Shown here: positions 36,726-45,227 of the stretch, piece after piece
How positions within the stretch are numbered: position 1 is the first letter of the stretch
Layout of the letters: every line of letters starts with the position of its first letter
NCBI RefSeq assembly: GCF_000759855.1
Contig: NZ_JNAI01000008.1
Coordinates: 1-64,000, forward strand
Direction of reading: 5' to 3'
Source: Prochlorococcus marinus str. MIT 9107
GTDB lineage: Bacteria > Cyanobacteriota > Cyanobacteriia > PCC-6307 > Cyanobiaceae
Length of the DNA: 64,000 nucleotides
Position numbers and translations under genes: made by a program
Notes under the pieces: model-generated
Told to the model about the DNA's origin: nothing
Database searches by the model: none
The model's input: only the letters and a program-made list of their open reading frames with translations

Positions 36726-37430
36726 TTACCAAGGTATCTCCGAGCTGTCCCATGCAATAAATTTTCCAGTAGATTCTGGAGTTTGTTTTTTAATAATATT
36801 GATCAAAAATTGGGATGATTTTTCTTTAGTAAATAATTTATGTTCTGGGACAAATTTATGAAAAGGTCTAGATAAACCAGTATCTACTGTTCCTGGATGA
36901 AGCAATGTAATAGTAGCCTTTGGGAAACGTCTAGCCCACTCAATACTTAAAGATTTTAAAAACTGATTTTGGGCAGATTTTGCAGCTCTATATGAATACC
37001 AACCTCCAGTTTGATTATCTCCAATGCTTCCCACTCTTGCACTTATACTTGCAAAATTAAAATCAATATCTTTTGGTATAAATTCTTCAATAGTTTTAGC
37101 TAATAAAATTGGAGAAAACGCATTTATTGAAAAACTTTCCATCATATTTTTTTTATCAAGATGTTGTAATCTTTTTTCTGGTTGAAGAGCATCACTATGA
37201 AGTCTTCCTGTAGCGTTAATGACTAGTCTTAATTTTGAAGGATGATTTGCTATTTTATTTTTCAACTGCAAAAGTGATTGAGTATCCTCTATATCTAATT
37301 CCCAAAAAGAATTAAATTCGCTTTTTCTTCCACACAAAAAAACATCTAAATCTTTTTCACTTTCACTCAAATCTTTAGCTATTTGCGTTCCAATTCCACC
37401 TGCGCCTACGATTAAGGCTAACCCTTTCAT
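36726..37430 (-). CDS. Short-chain dehydrogenase/reductase (C-factor-like)
   Basis: A 234-residue SDR. The cofactor loop is ALIVGAGGIGTQIAKDL at about residues 5-21 (GxxGIGxx), NATGRLHS is the NAG-equivalent, the catalytic Ser is in ASISARVGSIG and YxxxK is YSYRAAKSA near 147. The C-terminus keeps LHPGTVDTGLSRPF. It resembles the cell-cell signalling C-factor/sniffer branch of SDRs. The physiological substrate is unknown. It is convergent with the aminotransferase gene. Confidence 0.88.
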   Translation of the reverse strand: MKGLALIVGAGGIGTQIAKDLSESEKDLDVFLCGRKSEFNSFWELDIEDTQSLLQLKNKIANHPSKLRLVINATGRLHSDALQPEKRLQHLDKKNMMESFSINAFSPILLAKTIEEFIPKDIDFNFASISARVGSIGDNQTGGWYSYRAAKSAQNQFLKSLSIEWARRFPKATITLLHPGTVDTGLSRPFHKFVPEHKLFTKEKSSQFLINIIKKQTPESTGKFIAWDSSEIPW

Positions 37431-37511
37431 CTTATTAAAAATTATTTACTCGATTCTAAGAAACTTTTCTTGTGATTTGCGTAAAGATCTATCTAATTTG
37501 ATTAGAAAATT

Positions 37512-39047
37512 TTATTTATATTTACTTTTTTCTTGCAATAATTTTTGAGCTATTTTTCTATCATCAAAATCAATCACCTTATCATAGAGAATTTGATAGT
37601 CTTCATGTCCTTTCCCTGCAATTAAAACAATATCTTCTTTATTAGCAAATTTGATAGATTCATTTATTGCTTTAAATCTATCAATATCAATTGTTATTTT
37701 TTCTCTTTTTTCTATACCCACCAAAATATCATTTACAATCTTTTGCGGTTCTTCTGATCTTGGATTATCTGAAGTTATAAACACGTGATCAGAAAACTCT
37801 TCAGCTATTGATCCCATTAAAGGCCTTTTACTACGATCTCGATCTCCTCCACAGCCAAAAACAGTAATTAGTTTCCCTTTACAAAGTTTTTTAATTGATT
37901 GCAAAACTTTTTTTAATCCATCAGGTGTGTGGGCATAATCAATAATTACTGTTGGGAGTGATCTTGAAACGTCATCATTATCAATTTCTATTTTCTCCAT
38001 TCTCCCAGGAGCACCAGGGAAAGATTGTATTAACTTTGATAAATCTTTTAAAGAGAAATTAAGTTTATACAAAATTGTTATTGCTTGAATCGCATTCATT
38101 AAATTAAATTCACCAACAAGTGGAACAAAAAGTTTAATTTTTTCCTTAGGTGTATGAAAAATACAGGTGGAGCCACTTTCAGTAAATTTTTTATCTGTTA
38201 CGAAAAATAAATCATCATTTTCAAATTCACTGTCAGTAATCTTTGTCGAGACTAATGAGGATCCTTTTTCAATATCAGATGATAATTTAGATATCCAAGG
38301 GTCATCATGATTTAATACAGAAATTCCATCCTTTTCTATTAAGTAAGGTGGGAAAAATAATTTTCTTTTTGTTTGGAAATAAGATTCCATATCTGAGTGA
38401 TAATCTAGATGTTCTTGAGTTAAATTAGTAAAAATAGCCGCCTCAAATTCGCAGCCTGATATCCTGTTTTGAGCAATAGAATGAGAACTTACCTCTAATA
38501 TCGCGAATTCAGATTCTGCCTCAACAGCAGCATTTAATTTCTTTTGTAGTTTATCAGCGAAATCAGTTGTATGAGAAGCCACTTCAGAGAAGCCTGGCCA
38601 TCTATTGAACAAGGTCCCAAATAATGCAGTCTTTTTCCCTAATTTTTTTAAAAGATATTCCAATAAAAAAGTAATTGTCGTTTTTCCATTTGTACCCGTA
38701 ACACCAATAAGTTTAAGTTTTCTTGAAGGCCTATTCCAAAACTCAGCGACTATTTGACCAAAAATATAATCTAAATTATCCTCTATAACCAAAATCCTTT
38801 CTCGATTAATAGATCCAATTTTCTGTTGTGCAGCAGGGCCAATAATGGCAGCTTCTGCACCATTTTCAATTGCCTCAATACAATATTTTCCTCCATCAAC
38901 ATTTAAACCAGGCATTCCTAAAAATAAAGTTCCTTTTTGTACTTCTTTAGAGTTAAAAGAAATATTATTGATTTCATGATCGATTAAATCTAATGAAGGA
39001 ATAATTCCTACCAAATCTAAGAGTTTATGTAATTTTATAGATCTCAT
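37512..39047 (-). CDS. murE: UDP-MurNAc-L-Ala-D-Glu:meso-diaminopimelate ligase
   Basis: A 511-residue Mur ligase. ATP-binding GVTGTNGKTTITFLLEYL lies at about residues 115-132, LEVSSHSIAQNR near 200, and the DNPRSEEP motif near 414 is the signature of meso-DAP-adding MurE enzymes. The carbamylated Lys region and C-terminal IAGKGHEDYQI are intact. It adds the third stem-peptide residue in cytoplasmic peptidoglycan synthesis. It starts upstream of the glutaredoxin-like gene, 8 bases away on the same strand. Confidence 0.97.
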   Translation of the reverse strand: MRSIKLHKLLDLVGIIPSLDLIDHEINNISFNSKEVQKGTLFLGMPGLNVDGGKYCIEAIENGAEAAIIGPAAQQKIGSINRERILVIEDNLDYIFGQIVAEFWNRPSRKLKLIGVTGTNGKTTITFLLEYLLKKLGKKTALFGTLFNRWPGFSEVASHTTDFADKLQKKLNAAVEAESEFAILEVSSHSIAQNRISGCEFEAAIFTNLTQEHLDYHSDMESYFQTKRKLFFPPYLIEKDGISVLNHDDPWISKLSSDIEKGSSLVSTKITDSEFENDDLFFVTDKKFTESGSTCIFHTPKEKIKLFVPLVGEFNLMNAIQAITILYKLNFSLKDLSKLIQSFPGAPGRMEKIEIDNDDVSRSLPTVIIDYAHTPDGLKKVLQSIKKLCKGKLITVFGCGGDRDRSKRPLMGSIAEEFSDHVFITSDNPRSEEPQKIVNDILVGIEKREKITIDIDRFKAINESIKFANKEDIVLIAGKGHEDYQILYDKVIDFDDRKIAQKLLQEKSKYK

Positions 39048-39055
39048 AAAAAAAA

Positions 39056-39358
39056 TTATTTCTTCAGAATGGTATTAATATTTTTTTGAAACCAATTCTT
39101 TAATTGATCATCTTTTAATCTTGGAGAAATACGAGGCAATTCTATAAATTCCTTGGACCTAATTCCTTCAACAGCAATAACAGGTACTTCATAATCATAT
39201 TTTTTATATTTATCTTTATATAAATCGACCCTATCAATATCAATTTCTTTAAGCCCTTCTAAATTGGGGAATAACTCATTAAGATTTATTTTTGCCAGTT
39301 TGTTTTTTAATGAATCACAAAGGCAACATCCCTGCCTTACAAAAATATATATTTTCAT
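39056..39358 (-). CDS. Glutaredoxin-like protein (DUF836-like)
   Basis: A 100-residue protein with a thioredoxin-like start, IYIFVRQGCCLCDSLKNKL, where CCLC at about residues 10-13 provides a Cys-x-x-Cys site, and YEVPVIAVEG with the cis-Pro near 58. It matches the glutaredoxin-like DUF836 group. A redox role is inferred; no partner is identified. It sits between yidD (4 bases) and murE on the same strand. Confidence 0.85.
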   Translation of the reverse strand: MKIYIFVRQGCCLCDSLKNKLAKINLNELFPNLEGLKEIDIDRVDLYKDKYKKYDYEVPVIAVEGIRSKEFIELPRISPRLKDDQLKNWFQKNINTILKK

Positions 39359-39362
39359 TCAT

Positions 39363-39599
39363 TTAATCTGGTACAGGGTCGCATCCACAGGGAGTTAAAG
39401 GATGACATCTGCTTACTCTTCTTAAAGTTAACCATCCTCCCTTCCAAGGTCCATGTCTAGTAATTGCCTCGTATCCATAAGAGCTGCAACTTGGAATAAA
39501 TCTACATCTTGGTCCGAAAAAAGGAGAAAACCACTTTTGATAGAACGAAATCAAAAAAAGAAGTATAGAAGTAATTGATTTATTAATAGTTTTGAACAC
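39363..39599 (-). CDS. yidD: Membrane protein insertion efficiency factor YidD
   Basis: A 78-residue amphipathic protein with the family signature FFGPRCRFIPSCSSYGYEAI, three conserved cysteines including CxxxPSCSxY, and RRVSRCHPLTPCGCDPVP. YidD sits at the inner side of the membrane and aids YidC-dependent insertion. Here it is upstream of the glutaredoxin-like and murE genes and divergent from rpsD. Confidence 0.95.
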   Translation of the reverse strand: MFKTINKSITSILLFLISFYQKWFSPFFGPRCRFIPSCSSYGYEAITRHGPWKGGWLTLRRVSRCHPLTPCGCDPVPD

Positions 39600-39700
39600 T
39601 TTAATGATGTAAAATAATATTTCAGTAATAATTTAGCTTAATTGAATTTAATCAATTATCCAATTTATTGTTATTGCAATTTTCTATTTAAATTAAAATT

Positions 39701-40309
39701 ATGTCAAGATACCGCGGCCCCAGATTAAGGGTTACGCGTCGCTTGGGAGAACTACCAGGTCTCACCAGGAAAGCTTCAAAGAAGTCTAATCCTCCAGGTC
39801 AGCACGGCCAAGCCCGTCGCAAGCGATCAGAATATGCAATTCGTCTAGAAGAAAAGCAGAAACTTAGGTTTAATTATGGAGTTTCTGAAAAACAACTAGT
39901 ACGTTACGTAAAAAAAGCCAGAGCTCAAGAAGGATCTACAGGAACTAACCTACTAAGACTTTTAGAAAACAGGTTAGATAATGTTTGTTTTAGATTAGGT
40001 TTTGCGGGTACCATTCCAGGCTCAAGACAATTAGTAAATCATGGCCATGTAACTGTTAATGGAAAAGTTCTTGATATCGCTGGTTATCAATGCAAATCAG
40101 GCGATATAATTGGAATTAAAGAAAACAAAGCAAGCAAAAAACTTGTAGAAGGCAATATAGAATTCCCTGGATTAGCAAATGTCCCCCCACATATTGATTT
40201 AGATAAACCCAAATTAACGGGAAAAATAAATGGGAAATGCGATAGAGAGTGGGTGGCTCTTGAAATAAACGAACTACTAGTTGTTGAATATTATTCAAGA
40301 AAAGTTTAA
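39701..40309 (+). CDS. rpsD: 30S ribosomal protein S4
   Basis: A 202-residue primary 16S rRNA-binding protein. The N-terminal [15 protein letters not shown] and the S4 RNA-binding domain [30 protein letters not shown] (here flagged by its [11 protein letters not shown] strand near 110-120) are typical. The region upstream is AT-rich with no obvious operon partner, so the gene is probably transcribed alone. A stem-loop follows the stop. Confidence 0.98.
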   Translation: MSRYRGPRLRVTRRLGELPGLTRKASKKSNPPGQHGQARRKRSEYAIRLEEKQKLRFNYGVSEKQLVRYVKKARAQEGSTGTNLLRLLENRLDNVCFRLGFAGTIPGSRQLVNHGHVTVNGKVLDIAGYQCKSGDIIGIKENKASKKLVEGNIEFPGLANVPPHIDLDKPKLTGKINGKCDREWVALEINELLVVEYYSRKV

Positions 40310-40329
40310 TAAAACTTTTCTTTGGATTA

Positions 40330-40362
40330 TTAAATCCCTCATTTAAAAAATGAGAGATTTAA
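40330..40362 (+). terminator. Stem-loop after rpsD
   Basis: TTAAATC-C-CTCATT pairs with AATGAG-A-GATTTAA around a five-base loop, giving 13 pairs with one internal C/A mismatch. It starts 21 bases after the rpsD stop. The run after it is T-rich but not an uninterrupted T tract, so it may be a terminator, or a 3'-end stability hairpin. Confidence 0.5.
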
Positions 40363-40385
40363 CCTAATTCTTATTTTTAAAAATA

Positions 40386-41549
40386 ATGGGAAATAAGAAA
40401 ACTAATATTAAAAAGCCTGGTGTTAAGACCTTATCTATTCACCATGGAGAAACTTTTGCAGAAGATACTGGATGCATTATGCCTCCTATTTTTTCTACAT
40501 CTACTTTCAAACATGGAAATAAAGATAATTTCGACTACACCAGATCAGGTAATCCAAACTTTAGAATTCTAGAAAAAATACTTAAATCAATAGAAGATTC
40601 TAAATACTGTACAGTTTTTGGATCTGGAATTAGCGCGGTAACTGCAATTACATCAACACTAAAATCAGGCGACAAGATCCTCTGCGAGTCAAATCTCTAT
40701 GGTTGTACAGTGAGGATGTTCGAAAAAATTTTCAAGAAATTTGGACTAGAAGTTTTATACACAGATTTTACAAACAAAAATAATATCAAAAAGATTTCAA
40801 ACTTCAAGCCAACCTTGATATGGCTAGAGAGTCCAACTAATCCACTTTTGAAAGTACTTGATATCAAGGCGATTTGTGATGAAGCGAATAAACTTCAAAT
40901 ACCAGTAGTTGTAGACAACACCTTTTCTACAGCACTTATTCAAAAACCATTGAACCTTGGTGCAACACTATCGCTTTTAAGCACAACAAAATTCATTAAT
41001 GGGCATAGTGATGCACTTGGTGGGGCAGTACTGACAAATAATGAGGTCTGGAATAGTAAGATGCTTTTCTCTCAAAAAGCACTCGGGCTTCAACCATCTC
41101 CTTTTGATAGTTGGCTAATTACGAGAGGAGTAAAAACTCTTCCTTTAAGAATTGAACAACAAACTCAAAGTGCAGAATTTATTTCTGAAGAATTAGAGAA
41201 TCATAAAATAATTAGTAAAGTAATTTACCCTTTTAATCAAGAACATCCGCAATTTAATTTAGCAAAATCGCAAATGGAATCTGGAGGTTCGATGATCACC
41301 CTAAAATTAAATTTAAATAAAGAGGATACTTTTAAATTTTGCAAATCTCTCAAATATTTCTCGCTAGCAGAAAGCCTTGGAGGAGTTGAAAGTTTAATTT
41401 GTCACCCCGCAACAATGACTCATGCTTCTGTTGATAACAAAACAAAAAATCTACTAGGGATAGATGATGCTCTTGTAAGATTATCAATTGGATGTGAAGA
41501 TACAAACGATTTAATCTCGGACCTTTTATTCGCTTTAAATAAATTCTGA
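40386..41549 (+). CDS. Cys/Met-metabolism PLP enzyme, cystathionine gamma-synthase/lyase-like
   Basis: A 387-residue fold-type I PLP enzyme. It shows PPIFSTSTFKHG near residue 32, YTRSGNPNFRILE near 53, FGSGISAVTAI, the Asp in VVDNTFSTALI, and the Schiff-base Lys in LLSTTKFINGHSDALGGAV near 205. This pattern covers cystathionine gamma-synthase, beta-lyase and gamma-lyase, which cannot be separated by eye. The next gene is a second, distantly related member and cysK follows, so this is a sulfur amino acid cluster. Confidence 0.88.
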   Translation: MGNKKTNIKKPGVKTLSIHHGETFAEDTGCIMPPIFSTSTFKHGNKDNFDYTRSGNPNFRILEKILKSIEDSKYCTVFGSGISAVTAITSTLKSGDKILCESNLYGCTVRMFEKIFKKFGLEVLYTDFTNKNNIKKISNFKPTLIWLESPTNPLLKVLDIKAICDEANKLQIPVVVDNTFSTALIQKPLNLGATLSLLSTTKFINGHSDALGGAVLTNNEVWNSKMLFSQKALGLQPSPFDSWLITRGVKTLPLRIEQQTQSAEFISEELENHKIISKVIYPFNQEHPQFNLAKSQMESGGSMITLKLNLNKEDTFKFCKSLKYFSLAESLGGVESLICHPATMTHASVDNKTKNLLGIDDALVRLSIGCEDTNDLISDLLFALNKF

Positions 41550-41552
41550 AAA

Positions 41553-43022
41553 TTGAGAGATTTACTTAAAAACCCTATATGGAAAAATTTAGAGTTGGGA
41601 TATGCAATTCCTGATAGTATTCATGCCGTTTCTGTAGCATTACCAACTTGGAAAGATGTAATAAATTACGAGAAAAAAAATCAAGAATGCATGAATTTAT
41701 TGAAGTCCATTTACCCACGTTTCGGGCTAAACCCCATAGTGAAAAGATTATGCGAAAAAGTAAAAAAGGAAAATTACTGCAACAATAAAAGTATCTGGCC
41801 ATATCCGAATGAAAGCATAGCTTTTAAAGCAAAAAAATACATTGATAGAAATACTTCTGAACAATTCTCATTAATAGAAAAAAGAGATAATTTAGCTTTC
41901 TTAATAACTGAAAAAGAAGGAAGTATTTATGCAAAATATTTTTGGCAACATACTGGTCTTGGTTTATCTTCAAGAGCTGCTGCTATAGCAATAGGTCTTG
42001 AAGATTGCCCTCCAAAATCTTACGTAAATGAATGTTCTCAAAGAATAAAAAATAGAATTTCTAAATCTACAAAAATTAGCTCTAATGATATTCACTTAAC
42101 TTCATCTGGAATGTCTGCATTGCATACATCATTAGAAATCATATATAAATTATTTCCAGCCAAACCAACACTCCAAATTGGTTTTCCATATGTAGATGTA
42201 CTTAAATTACCAATGAATATCTTTCATGGAGCCAATTTAATAACTGAAGAAAATTGCGCGGATATTGAATTAGAAATCAAAAGAATAAATCCATCAGCAT
42301 TAATTGTTGAACTTCCAAGTAATCCAATGCTCAAATGTGTAAACATTAAAAAAATTTCACAAATAGCAAAAAAGTTAAAAATTCCCTTAATTGTTGACGA
42401 TACAATTGGTTCGAATTTAAATATAAATTCCCTAGAATATGCAGATATAGTTTTTACTTCACTTACAAAAATTTTTTCAGGCAGTGGTGATATTCTTGCC
42501 GGATCATTAATACTAAATCCAAAAAGCAAATGGATTGATCAGCTTAGAAATGCATTAACCGAGATTAATCTTCCAATACTTTCCGATGGAGATATAGTTT
42601 ATCTTGAGAAAGTTAGTAGAGATGTAAATCAAAGAGTTTTTGAACAAAATAAAGCATGTTTAGAATTAAAAAAAAGATTAGAGAACCATAGCGAAATTAA
42701 AAATATTTTCCATCCTGAAAATTGTCCAAATTTTAATTCTTTACTTACTTCTGGTGGAGGATACGGCTGCTTATTATCGTTTGAATTAAATGGAGGCCTG
42801 AACAAGGTTAAAAAATTTTATGATTCTCTTCAAGTATCTAAAGGGCCAAGTTTAGGTACAAAATTTACTCTAGTTTGTCCTTATGTTTTACTAGCTCATT
42901 ATGACGAGTTGGATTGGGCTGAAAGTTTTGGTATACCATCGCACCTTATTAGAGTATCAGTTGGATTAGAAGACCAAGATCAATTATGGAAAATCTTTTC
43001 TGAAGCACTAAATAATTTCTAA
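41553..43022 (+). CDS. Fungal-type cystathionine gamma-synthase-like protein
   Basis: A 489-residue PLP enzyme, about 100 residues longer than bacterial MetB. The N-terminal extension contains LGYAIPDSIHAVSVALPTWKDVINYE followed by YPRFGLNPIVKRLC; these segments resemble the extension of fungal STR2-type cystathionine gamma-synthases. The catalytic part has LTSSGMSALHTSLE, LIVDDTIG and the PLP Lys in VFTSLTKIFSGSGDI near 310. The start is TTG at 41553, three bases after the previous stop, which suggests coupling. Catalytic assignment is inferred. Confidence 0.8.
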   Translation: MRDLLKNPIWKNLELGYAIPDSIHAVSVALPTWKDVINYEKKNQECMNLLKSIYPRFGLNPIVKRLCEKVKKENYCNNKSIWPYPNESIAFKAKKYIDRNTSEQFSLIEKRDNLAFLITEKEGSIYAKYFWQHTGLGLSSRAAAIAIGLEDCPPKSYVNECSQRIKNRISKSTKISSNDIHLTSSGMSALHTSLEIIYKLFPAKPTLQIGFPYVDVLKLPMNIFHGANLITEENCADIELEIKRINPSALIVELPSNPMLKCVNIKKISQIAKKLKIPLIVDDTIGSNLNINSLEYADIVFTSLTKIFSGSGDILAGSLILNPKSKWIDQLRNALTEINLPILSDGDIVYLEKVSRDVNQRVFEQNKACLELKKRLENHSEIKNIFHPENCPNFNSLLTSGGGYGCLLSFELNGGLNKVKKFYDSLQVSKGPSLGTKFTLVCPYVLLAHYDELDWAESFGIPSHLIRVSVGLEDQDQLWKIFSEALNNF

Positions 43023-43087
43023 AATTCCTAGTATTTACCTTGTAGAAACTTTTATACTCTTTTTCTGAATAATAGTTAGTATTAAAA

Positions 43088-43093
43088 TATAAT
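43088..43093 (+). promoter_or_regulatory. Candidate -10 element of cysK
   Basis: A perfect TATAAT lies 14 bases before the cysK ATG at 43108. A matching -35 is not evident at the standard distance. It suggests cysK may have its own promoter rather than depending only on the upstream pair. Confidence 0.35.
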
Positions 43094-43107
43094 TTCTCAA
43101 TATATAA

Positions 43108-44094
43108 ATGGCAAAAATTTATGAGGACAACAGTTTTGCTATTGGAAACACTCCATTAGTAAAATTGAAATCAGTTACTAAAAACGCGAAAGCTACAGTA
43201 CTCGCAAAAATTGAAGGTAGAAACCCTGCTTATAGTGTCAAATGTAGGATTGGTGCAAACATGATCTGGGATGCTGAGAAAAGCGGGAAGCTTACAAAAG
43301 ACAAAACCATTGTTGAGCCAACTTCTGGAAATACAGGAATTGCTTTAGCTTTTACTGCTTCAGCAAGAGGTTATAAACTCATCCTTACAATGCCTGAATC
43401 CATGTCAATTGAAAGAAGAAGGGTTATGGCAGTGTTGGGTGCTGAAATTGTTTTAACAGAGGCATCTAAAGGTATGCCTGGAGCAATAGCTAAGGCTAAA
43501 GAAATTGCAGAAAGTAATCCTTCTCAATATTTCATGCCAGGTCAATTTGATAATCCAGCAAACCCTGAAATTCATTTCAAAACTACTGGACCAGAAATCT
43601 GGGATGATTGCGATGGTGAAATTGACGTTTTAGTTGCAGGGGTTGGAACTGGCGGCACAATTACAGGAGTTTCAAGATACATTAAGCAAGAGAAGGGCAA
43701 AAATATTACTTCTGTAGCTGTAGAACCCTCACATAGTCCTGTTATTACACAAACAATGAATGGAGAAGAGGTTAAATCTGGACCACATAAAATTCAAGGA
43801 ATTGGAGCAGGATTTATTCCTAAGAACCTGGACTTGTCAATTGTTGATAAGGTTGAACAGGTAACAAATGACGAGTCAATCGAGATGGCTCTGAGATTAG
43901 CAAAAGAAGAAGGTCTATTAGTTGGAATATCTTGTGGTGCTGCTGCTGCTGCTGCTGTTAGATTAGCTGAAAAAGATGAATATGCAGGGAAAACCATCGT
44001 AGTTGTTCTACCTGATTTAGCAGAGAGATATTTATCATCAATTATGTTTACTGAAGTTCCAAGCGGAATCATTCAAGAACCAGCCAAAGCCTAA
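43108..44094 (+). CDS. cysK: Cysteine synthase A (O-acetylserine sulfhydrylase)
   Basis: A 328-residue fold-type II PLP enzyme that makes cysteine from O-acetylserine and sulfide. The Schiff-base Lys is in [14 protein letters not shown] near residue 45, the substrate loop [10 protein letters not shown] near 72, and the phosphate loop [14 protein letters not shown] near 180. The [13 protein letters not shown] stretch is encoded almost wholly by GCT codons. It is convergent with queA, with 2 bases between stops, and follows the two transsulfuration genes. Confidence 0.97.
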   Translation: MAKIYEDNSFAIGNTPLVKLKSVTKNAKATVLAKIEGRNPAYSVKCRIGANMIWDAEKSGKLTKDKTIVEPTSGNTGIALAFTASARGYKLILTMPESMSIERRRVMAVLGAEIVLTEASKGMPGAIAKAKEIAESNPSQYFMPGQFDNPANPEIHFKTTGPEIWDDCDGEIDVLVAGVGTGGTITGVSRYIKQEKGKNITSVAVEPSHSPVITQTMNGEEVKSGPHKIQGIGAGFIPKNLDLSIVDKVEQVTNDESIEMALRLAKEEGLLVGISCGAAAAAAVRLAEKDEYAGKTIVVVLPDLAERYLSSIMFTEVPSGIIQEPAKA

Positions 44095-44096
44095 AA

Positions 44097-45221
44097 CTAT
44101 TTTTTCTCCAGTAATGAATCTGGAGAAATATACATAGCATCGCCATAAGAGAAAAATCTAAATTTTTCTTTTATGGCTTTTTTATACAAATCTAATAATC
44201 TTTCTCTACCAATCATTGCACTTACTAATAGTAATAATGAACTTTTAGGAAGATGAAAATTAGTTAATAATCCATCAACTACCTTAAATTTATAACCTGG
44301 CTTAATTACTAAATCCACGTACTTGGCTATGGGAATAAAGTCATTAATTTCGTAAGAATAACAACTTTCAAGAGCTCTTACGCTAGTTGTCCCAATAGCA
44401 ATTATTCTTCTATCTGTTTTCTTTATTCTTTTTATTTCCTCCACTACTTCCTTATTAACACTTACCCATTCTTTATGAAGTTTTAAGTTACTTAAATCTT
44501 CTTGATCAATTGGTTTGAATGTTCCATAACCCACGTGCAAAGTTATTGATAAGATTATTACTCCTTTTTTTTTTAGATTGGAAATAAGACTTTTGCTTAA
44601 GTGTAAGCCAGCAGTTGGCGCTGCAACTGCCCCAGGATTAGTTGCATACTGAGTTTGATAACTTTTCTCATGAAAAGATTCTTCTTCGGAATTTTTTATA
44701 TAAGGAGGTAGAGGGATTGCCCCGTATTTATCAAGAAGGTTATTCATTGAATTAAGATCAGTTATATTTTCCGGAAATTTAATAAATCTCCCTCCAGTTT
44801 CTTCATCAACACCATGAACCATCAAATTAATATCTTGTTCAGAAGGAGATTTTAATTTTAATTTTCTATTTATTTTTAACTTTTTCGCTGGCTTTGCCAA
44901 ACATAACCAAACACATTCATAGGATCTTTCTAAGACTAATAATTCCACTAATTTCCTATTTTCTAATTCAACCTTTAACCTTGCCTTCATTACTTTAGTA
45001 TTATTTACAACTACAAGATCGCCTTTTCTAAATTCATCTAAAAGATTCTTGGTTAATTTATTAGTTAAGCAGTTCTCTTCTAAAACACTATTTCTAACTA
45101 TCATCAATCTTGATTCATGCCTTATTGCAGAAGGTTTACTAGCAATTAATGAAGGTTCAAGAAAGTAATCATAAGCTTCAAGCTTATAATCTCTTTCTTC
45201 ATTATCAATTTGAGAAATCAA
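44097..45221 (-). CDS. queA: tRNA preQ1 ribosyltransferase-isomerase QueA
   Basis: A 374-residue enzyme that transfers and isomerises the ribosyl group of SAM onto preQ1 in tRNA, giving epoxyqueuosine. Motifs include KGDLVVVNNTKVMKARL near residue 70, GAVAAPTAGLHLSKSLI near 190, HVGYGTFKPI and TNFHLPKSSLLLLVSA near 318. The length is normal. It follows pdhC by 6 bases on the same strand. Its last codons carry a 9-bp inverted repeat (44103-44128). Confidence 0.96.
   Translation of the reverse strand: MISQIDNEERDYKLEAYDYFLEPSLIASKPSAIRHESRLMIVRNSVLEENCLTNKLTKNLLDEFRKGDLVVVNNTKVMKARLKVELENRKLVELLVLERSYECVWLCLAKPAKKLKINRKLKLKSPSEQDINLMVHGVDEETGGRFIKFPENITDLNSMNNLLDKYGAIPLPPYIKNSEEESFHEKSYQTQYATNPGAVAAPTAGLHLSKSLISNLKKKGVIILSITLHVGYGTFKPIDQEDLSNLKLHKEWVSVNKEVVEEIKRIKKTDRRIIAIGTTSVRALESCYSYEINDFIPIAKYVDLVIKPGYKFKVVDGLLTNFHLPKSSLLLLVSAMIGRERLLDLYKKAIKEKFRFFSYGDAMYISPDSLLEKK
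44103..44128. other. Perfect 9-bp inverted repeat at the cysK/queA 3' junction
   Basis: TTTCTCCAG at 44103-44111 and CTGGAGAAA at 44120-44128 pair fully with an 8-base loop. It lies 8 bases after the cysK stop and inside the last ten codons of queA. Neither strand shows a proper T tract after it, so it may be a weak bidirectional terminator or a 3'-end hairpin. Since it is within coding sequence, chance cannot be excluded. Confidence 0.35.
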
Positions 45222-45227
45222 TTAAAT

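Noticed and set aside
39639-39658. Inverted repeat TAATTGA...TCAATTA upstream of rpsD
   Set aside because: Made only of A/T-rich sequence in AT-rich DNA; such pairs are expected by chance.
43933-43960. GCT triplet runs in cysK, ctaB and ndhB as microsatellites
   Set aside because: They encode normal poly-Ala helix stretches of these families, not an independent repeat.
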